Assembly: GCA_004557315.1 (NCBI GenBank)
Contig: SFEH01000085.1
Location: forward strand, 1-9,421
Direction: 5' to 3'
Length of the DNA: 9,421 nt
Source of the DNA: Bacteroidales bacterium
GTDB taxonomy: Bacteria; Bacteroidota; Bacteroidia; Bacteroidales; UBA3663
The notes beneath the pieces were generated by a model, which was not told the origin of the DNA, did no database searches, and saw nothing but the letters and a program-made list of their open reading frames with translations. This document shows positions 6,893 through 9,421 of this stretch, piece by piece. The translations under genes and the position numbers were made by a program. Position 1 is the stretch's first letter; the number at the start of each line of letters is the position of its first letter.

Positions 6893-8089
6893 ATGAAATA
6901 CGCAGAAGATCTTTTCAAAGGCAGCAAGAATGCCATTGCAAATAGGCAGATCATAACCTATTTCATTCAGAATGGTGCTGCAACTATAGTTGACCTTGCC
7001 AAAGTGGTGGGTATGAGTGTGCCTACTGTGACCAAACTTGTGGAAAACCTGACAGCGTTGGAAATAATCAAGACTCATGGCAAGCTGGAGACAGAGGGTG
7101 GCAGGCATCCTAATCTCTATGGACTGAATCAGGACGGCGGCTATTTCCTCGGCATAGCTGTCGAGAACGACCGTCTGCTCTTCGGTCTCATCAACCTCAA
7201 TGGCGAGATGATCATCAAGCAGTCGGAGGTCTATACGCTTGCCGACAGCGCGGAGGGGCTGAGCGAACTCACCCAGAAGATCAAGATCTTCATTGACACG
7301 CTGAATGTTGACAAAGACAAGCTCCTGAACATCGACATCTCGATCCCGGGCAGAATCAATTCCGACACTGGCTACAGCTACAGTTTCTTCTACACTGGCG
7401 AGCGTTCGCTGACCGACTATCTCAGCGAGCATATCGGCTATGAGGTATGTATCGACAACGACTCGAGGGCAAAGACCTATGGCGAATACCTGAGAGGCTG
7501 TATAAGCAAGGAGCAGAACATACTGTATTACAATGTGTCGGAAGGTCTCGGTCTCGGCATCATCATCGACGGCAAGCTATATACCGGCAAGTCGGGATTC
7601 TCGGGAGAGATTGGTCACACCTATGCCTACGACAACGAGATACTCTGTTACTGTGGAAAGAAAGGCTGTCTGGAAACCGAGGTCTCGGGACGTGCATTGA
7701 AGAGAAAATTCGTCGAAAGAATCGAGGCTGGCGAGAACTCTCTGCTTTGCATGGAACTCGAAAACATCCGAGACGTAACGATGAAGGATATCATCGATGC
7801 TGCTATCAGGGAAGACACGCTCTGCATAGACCTGATTCAGCACTTAGGCAACGAACTGGGCAAGAATGTGGCCAACATGATCAATGTCTTCAACCCCGAG
7901 CTGGTGATAATAGGAGGCGACTTGTCGCTCGCATCGGATTATCTCATCGAACCTGTCCGCGCTGCTGTACGTCGCCATTCGCTCAACCTCGTGAACAAGG
8001 ACTCAAAAATCATTATTTCGAAACTCAAGGACGAGGCTGCTGTGGTAGGCGCTTGCATGCTCGCCCGAAGCAGAATGTTCATACTCTGA
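6893..8089 (+). CDS. ROK-family (NagC/XylR-type) transcriptional regulator
   Basis: This 398-residue protein has the length and order of a ROK repressor. An N-terminal winged helix-turn-helix (about 15-72) has VDLAKVVGMSVPTVTKLVENL as helix-turn-helix and GGRHPNLYGL as wing. A ROK sugar-binding domain (about 84-395) follows. Seen: NVSEGLGLGIIIDGKLY (214-230), GEIGH (238-242) and the ROK zinc motif with His242, Cys252, Cys254, Cys259 and Glu261. The ATP phosphate motif DxGxT of ROK kinases is replaced by GIAVEND (87-93), so it is a regulator and not a sugar kinase. Known relatives (NagC, Mlc, XylR) bind sugars or sugar phosphates and release DNA. Inferred: it senses an amino sugar or its phosphate, controls its own operon with nagA, and perhaps the divergent susCD. 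The ATG at 6893 sits just before the helix-turn-helix; nagA follows after 4 nt. Confidence 0.93.
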   Translation: MKYAEDLFKGSKNAIANRQIITYFIQNGAATIVDLAKVVGMSVPTVTKLVENLTALEIIKTHGKLETEGGRHPNLYGLNQDGGYFLGIAVENDRLLFGLINLNGEMIIKQSEVYTLADSAEGLSELTQKIKIFIDTLNVDKDKLLNIDISIPGRINSDTGYSYSFFYTGERSLTDYLSEHIGYEVCIDNDSRAKTYGEYLRGCISKEQNILYYNVSEGLGLGIIIDGKLYTGKSGFSGEIGHTYAYDNEILCYCGKKGCLETEVSGRALKRKFVERIEAGENSLLCMELENIRDVTMKDIIDAAIREDTLCIDLIQHLGNELGKNVANMINVFNPELVIIGGDLSLASDYLIEPVRAAVRRHSLNLVNKDSKIIISKLKDEAAVVGACMLARSRMFIL

Positions 8090-8093
8090 AACA

Positions 8094-9221
8094 ATGACTA
8101 CTCAAATCATCAATGGCAAGGTGCTGACTCCACAGGGGTGGATCGACAACGGAACTGTGGTGTTCGAAGATAACATCATAACCTATGTAGGCGAAGGGAA
8201 AGCGCCGATCGAAGGCGCGGAAATCTATGATGCCAGAGGCAACTATGTCGTGCCTGGAGGCATTGACATGCATTGCCACGGTGCAGGCGGTCGCGACTTC
8301 ATGGAGTGCGACGAAGCTGCATTCCGCACCATCATCGACACCCATCGCCAGTTTGGCACCACGAGCCTCTTCCCTACCCTCGCATCTTCATCGACCGAAA
8401 TGATCGAGAAAGCCATCGGGATTACCGAAAAGTTGATGAAGGAGCCTGGCAGGCAGGTGCTCGGCTTGCATCTTGAAGGGCCTTACCTCAACCCTTCGAT
8501 GGCAGGTGGGCAGATACCCGAATACATGACCATGCCCGACCCCGTGACCTACCGAAGGCTGCTCGACAGTACCGACTGCATAAAGCGATGGGATGCTTCG
8601 CCAGAACTGGCCGGTGCTATGGAGTTTGGCAAGTTCGTGTCAGACCGCGGCATTGTGGCAGGCATTGCCCACACTACGGCTGGATATGAGATAGTGTCGG
8701 ATGCCTTTGCCCATGGCTACTCTCACGTCACGCATTTCTACAACGCCATGCCAGGATTCCACAAGGTGGGCGAATACAAGCAGGAAGGAACGGTCGAGAG
8801 CGTCTATCTCATTGATGACCTCACGGTCGAAGTGATTGCCGACGGCATACATGTGCCACCTGCAATCCTTAAGCTCATACACAAGATAAAGGGAGCCGAC
8901 CGCATGTGCCTCGTGACAGATGCCTTGGCTTGTACGGCTTGTGAAGACGCAGAGGCATTCGATCCTCGCGTCATGATTGAAGACGGCGTGTGCAAGCTGA
9001 AAGACCGCTCGGCACTCGCAGGCTCGGTAGCGACAATGGACCGTCTGATCCGCACCATAGTGCAGAAAGCTGGCATTCCGTTGGAAGATGCAATCAAGAT
9101 GTCAAGCCTCACCCCTGCCCGCATCATGCATGTCGATGACCGAAAGGGCAGCCTCGAAGTGGGCAAGGATGCAGACATCGTCATTTATAACCAAGAACTT
9201 TTCGTGGAGAAGGTTTTTTGA
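8094..9221 (+). CDS. nagA: N-acetylglucosamine-6-phosphate deacetylase-like enzyme
   Basis: This 375-residue amidohydrolase-superfamily protein would convert GlcNAc-6-P to GlcN-6-P plus acetate in the cytoplasm. Seen: the N-terminal beta-sandwich part; the metal motif HCH (His60, His62); LGLHLEGP (Glu128); His193 (IAHTTAGY); His214 (THFYNAMP); ADGIHVPP (His253); catalytic Asp276 (LVTDA); and the closing GSLEVGKDADIVIYN. The metal and catalytic residues are complete. HxH is present as in Bacillus NagA, whereas E. coli NagA lacks it. Differences: the position of E. coli His143 is Gln140 (MAGGQ), and the phosphate-binding REPG segment (Arg227 in E. coli) is replaced by an altered, longer loop, FHKVGEYKQEGTVES. 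Substrate preference may therefore differ, for example another N-acetyl-hexosamine phosphate. It is translated 4 nt after the ROK gene, so the two share an operon. The C terminus is slightly short and stops within a run of six T. Confidence 0.88.
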   Translation: MTTQIINGKVLTPQGWIDNGTVVFEDNIITYVGEGKAPIEGAEIYDARGNYVVPGGIDMHCHGAGGRDFMECDEAAFRTIIDTHRQFGTTSLFPTLASSSTEMIEKAIGITEKLMKEPGRQVLGLHLEGPYLNPSMAGGQIPEYMTMPDPVTYRRLLDSTDCIKRWDASPELAGAMEFGKFVSDRGIVAGIAHTTAGYEIVSDAFAHGYSHVTHFYNAMPGFHKVGEYKQEGTVESVYLIDDLTVEVIADGIHVPPAILKLIHKIKGADRMCLVTDALACTACEDAEAFDPRVMIEDGVCKLKDRSALAGSVATMDRLIRTIVQKAGIPLEDAIKMSSLTPARIMHVDDRKGSLEVGKDADIVIYNQELFVEKVF

Positions 9222-9272
9222 TGGGTCTGGGGACTGGTATGGGAAAGACATAAGCAACAATTCAATCGCTTC

Positions 9273-9328
9273 TTGACCGGCCTTGACCCACTATTTCATT
9301 ATGAAAAGAGTTTGACAACTTTGACAAA
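9273..9328 (+). repeat. Cluster of TTGAC direct repeats downstream of nagA
   Basis: TTGACC occurs at 9273 and 9283, and TTGACA at 9312 and 9321. The last two lie in adjacent 9-mers, TTTGACAAC and TTTGACAAA (9311-9328). Intervals are 10, 29 and 9 bp, close to whole helical turns. The cluster falls in the 149-nt stretch between the nagA stop and the terminator. Its function is unknown and chance is possible. Confidence 0.4.
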
Positions 9329-9363
9329 TTATTGCAACTAGGAAATTCAAACAGAATAGATAG

Positions 9364-9406
9364 AAAAAAATCCCAACATATATTGATATGCTGGGACATT
9401 TTTTTT
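9364..9406. terminator. Rho-independent terminator of the ROK-nagA operon, probably bidirectional
   Basis: TCCCAACATAT (9371-9381) pairs with ATATGCTGGGA (9386-9396) through ten pairs and one A-C mismatch, with a 4-nt loop. A run of eight T follows (9399-9406). A run of seven A precedes the hairpin (9364-9370), so it can also end leftward transcription from the right, which suggests a convergent gene just outside the window. Confidence 0.88.
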
Positions 9407-9421
9407 AATTAGTTCTTCTTC

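Noticed and set aside
6812..7432. 206-codon minus-strand frame across the ROK start
   Set aside because: It is antisense to the ROK helix-turn-helix region and runs over the ROK promoter; no motif.
6893..8089. ROK protein as a sugar kinase
   Set aside because: It has an N-terminal helix-turn-helix and lacks the DxGxT ATP-binding motif of ROK kinases.
7447..8097. 216-codon plus-strand frame within the ROK gene
   Set aside because: It is an out-of-frame, Arg- and His-rich shadow of the ROK coding sequence.
9409..9421. Last codons of a convergent minus-strand gene (Lys-Lys-Asn-stop)
   Set aside because: It would suit the bidirectional terminator next to it, but 13 bases are too few to call a gene.

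Overview
The window looks like part of a polysaccharide-utilisation-type locus from a Bacteroidota chromosome, most likely order Bacteroidales and Prevotella-like. The genus is a guess. The evidence is a SusC/SusD outer-membrane pair, promoters of the Bacteroidetes TTTG / TAnnTTTG type, and AT-rich start regions without Shine-Dalgarno sequences. No tRNA, rRNA, insertion sequence, CRISPR array or phage gene was seen.

Layout. Three genes run leftward: a 1114-residue SusC-like TonB-dependent transporter (6208 to 2864), a 517-residue SusD-like lipoprotein (2841 to 1288), a hairpin terminator (about 1211-1248), and a secreted esterase (1175 to beyond the left edge). The esterase has an N-terminal SGNH domain followed by the start of a sialate-O-acetylesterase-like domain. 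Two genes run rightward from the other side of a 684-bp AT-rich divergent region: a ROK-family regulator (6893-8089) and, 4 nt later, an N-acetylglucosamine-6-phosphate deacetylase-like enzyme (8094-9221). A strong hairpin terminator closes that operon at about 9371-9406.

How the genes may work together (inference). The esterase would remove O-acetyl groups from a glycan, possibly sialic acids. The SusC/D complex would bring oligosaccharides across the outer membrane. NagA would deacetylate an amino-sugar phosphate in the cytoplasm, and the ROK protein would sense an amino-sugar signal and control one or both transcription units. This points to host-type amino-sugar glycans such as mucin, N-glycan or sialoglycan, but the window has no glycoside hydrolase, kinase, GlcN-6-P deaminase or sialic-acid lyase that would settle the substrate.

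The least expected material is in the divergent region 6209-6892. It has recognisable promoters at both ends, an imperfect duplicated block (6389-6467 and 6614-6692) sharing a perfect 14-mer, a 12-bp direct repeat 32 bp apart just upstream of the susC promoter, two overlapping palindromes, and a possible structured susC leader.
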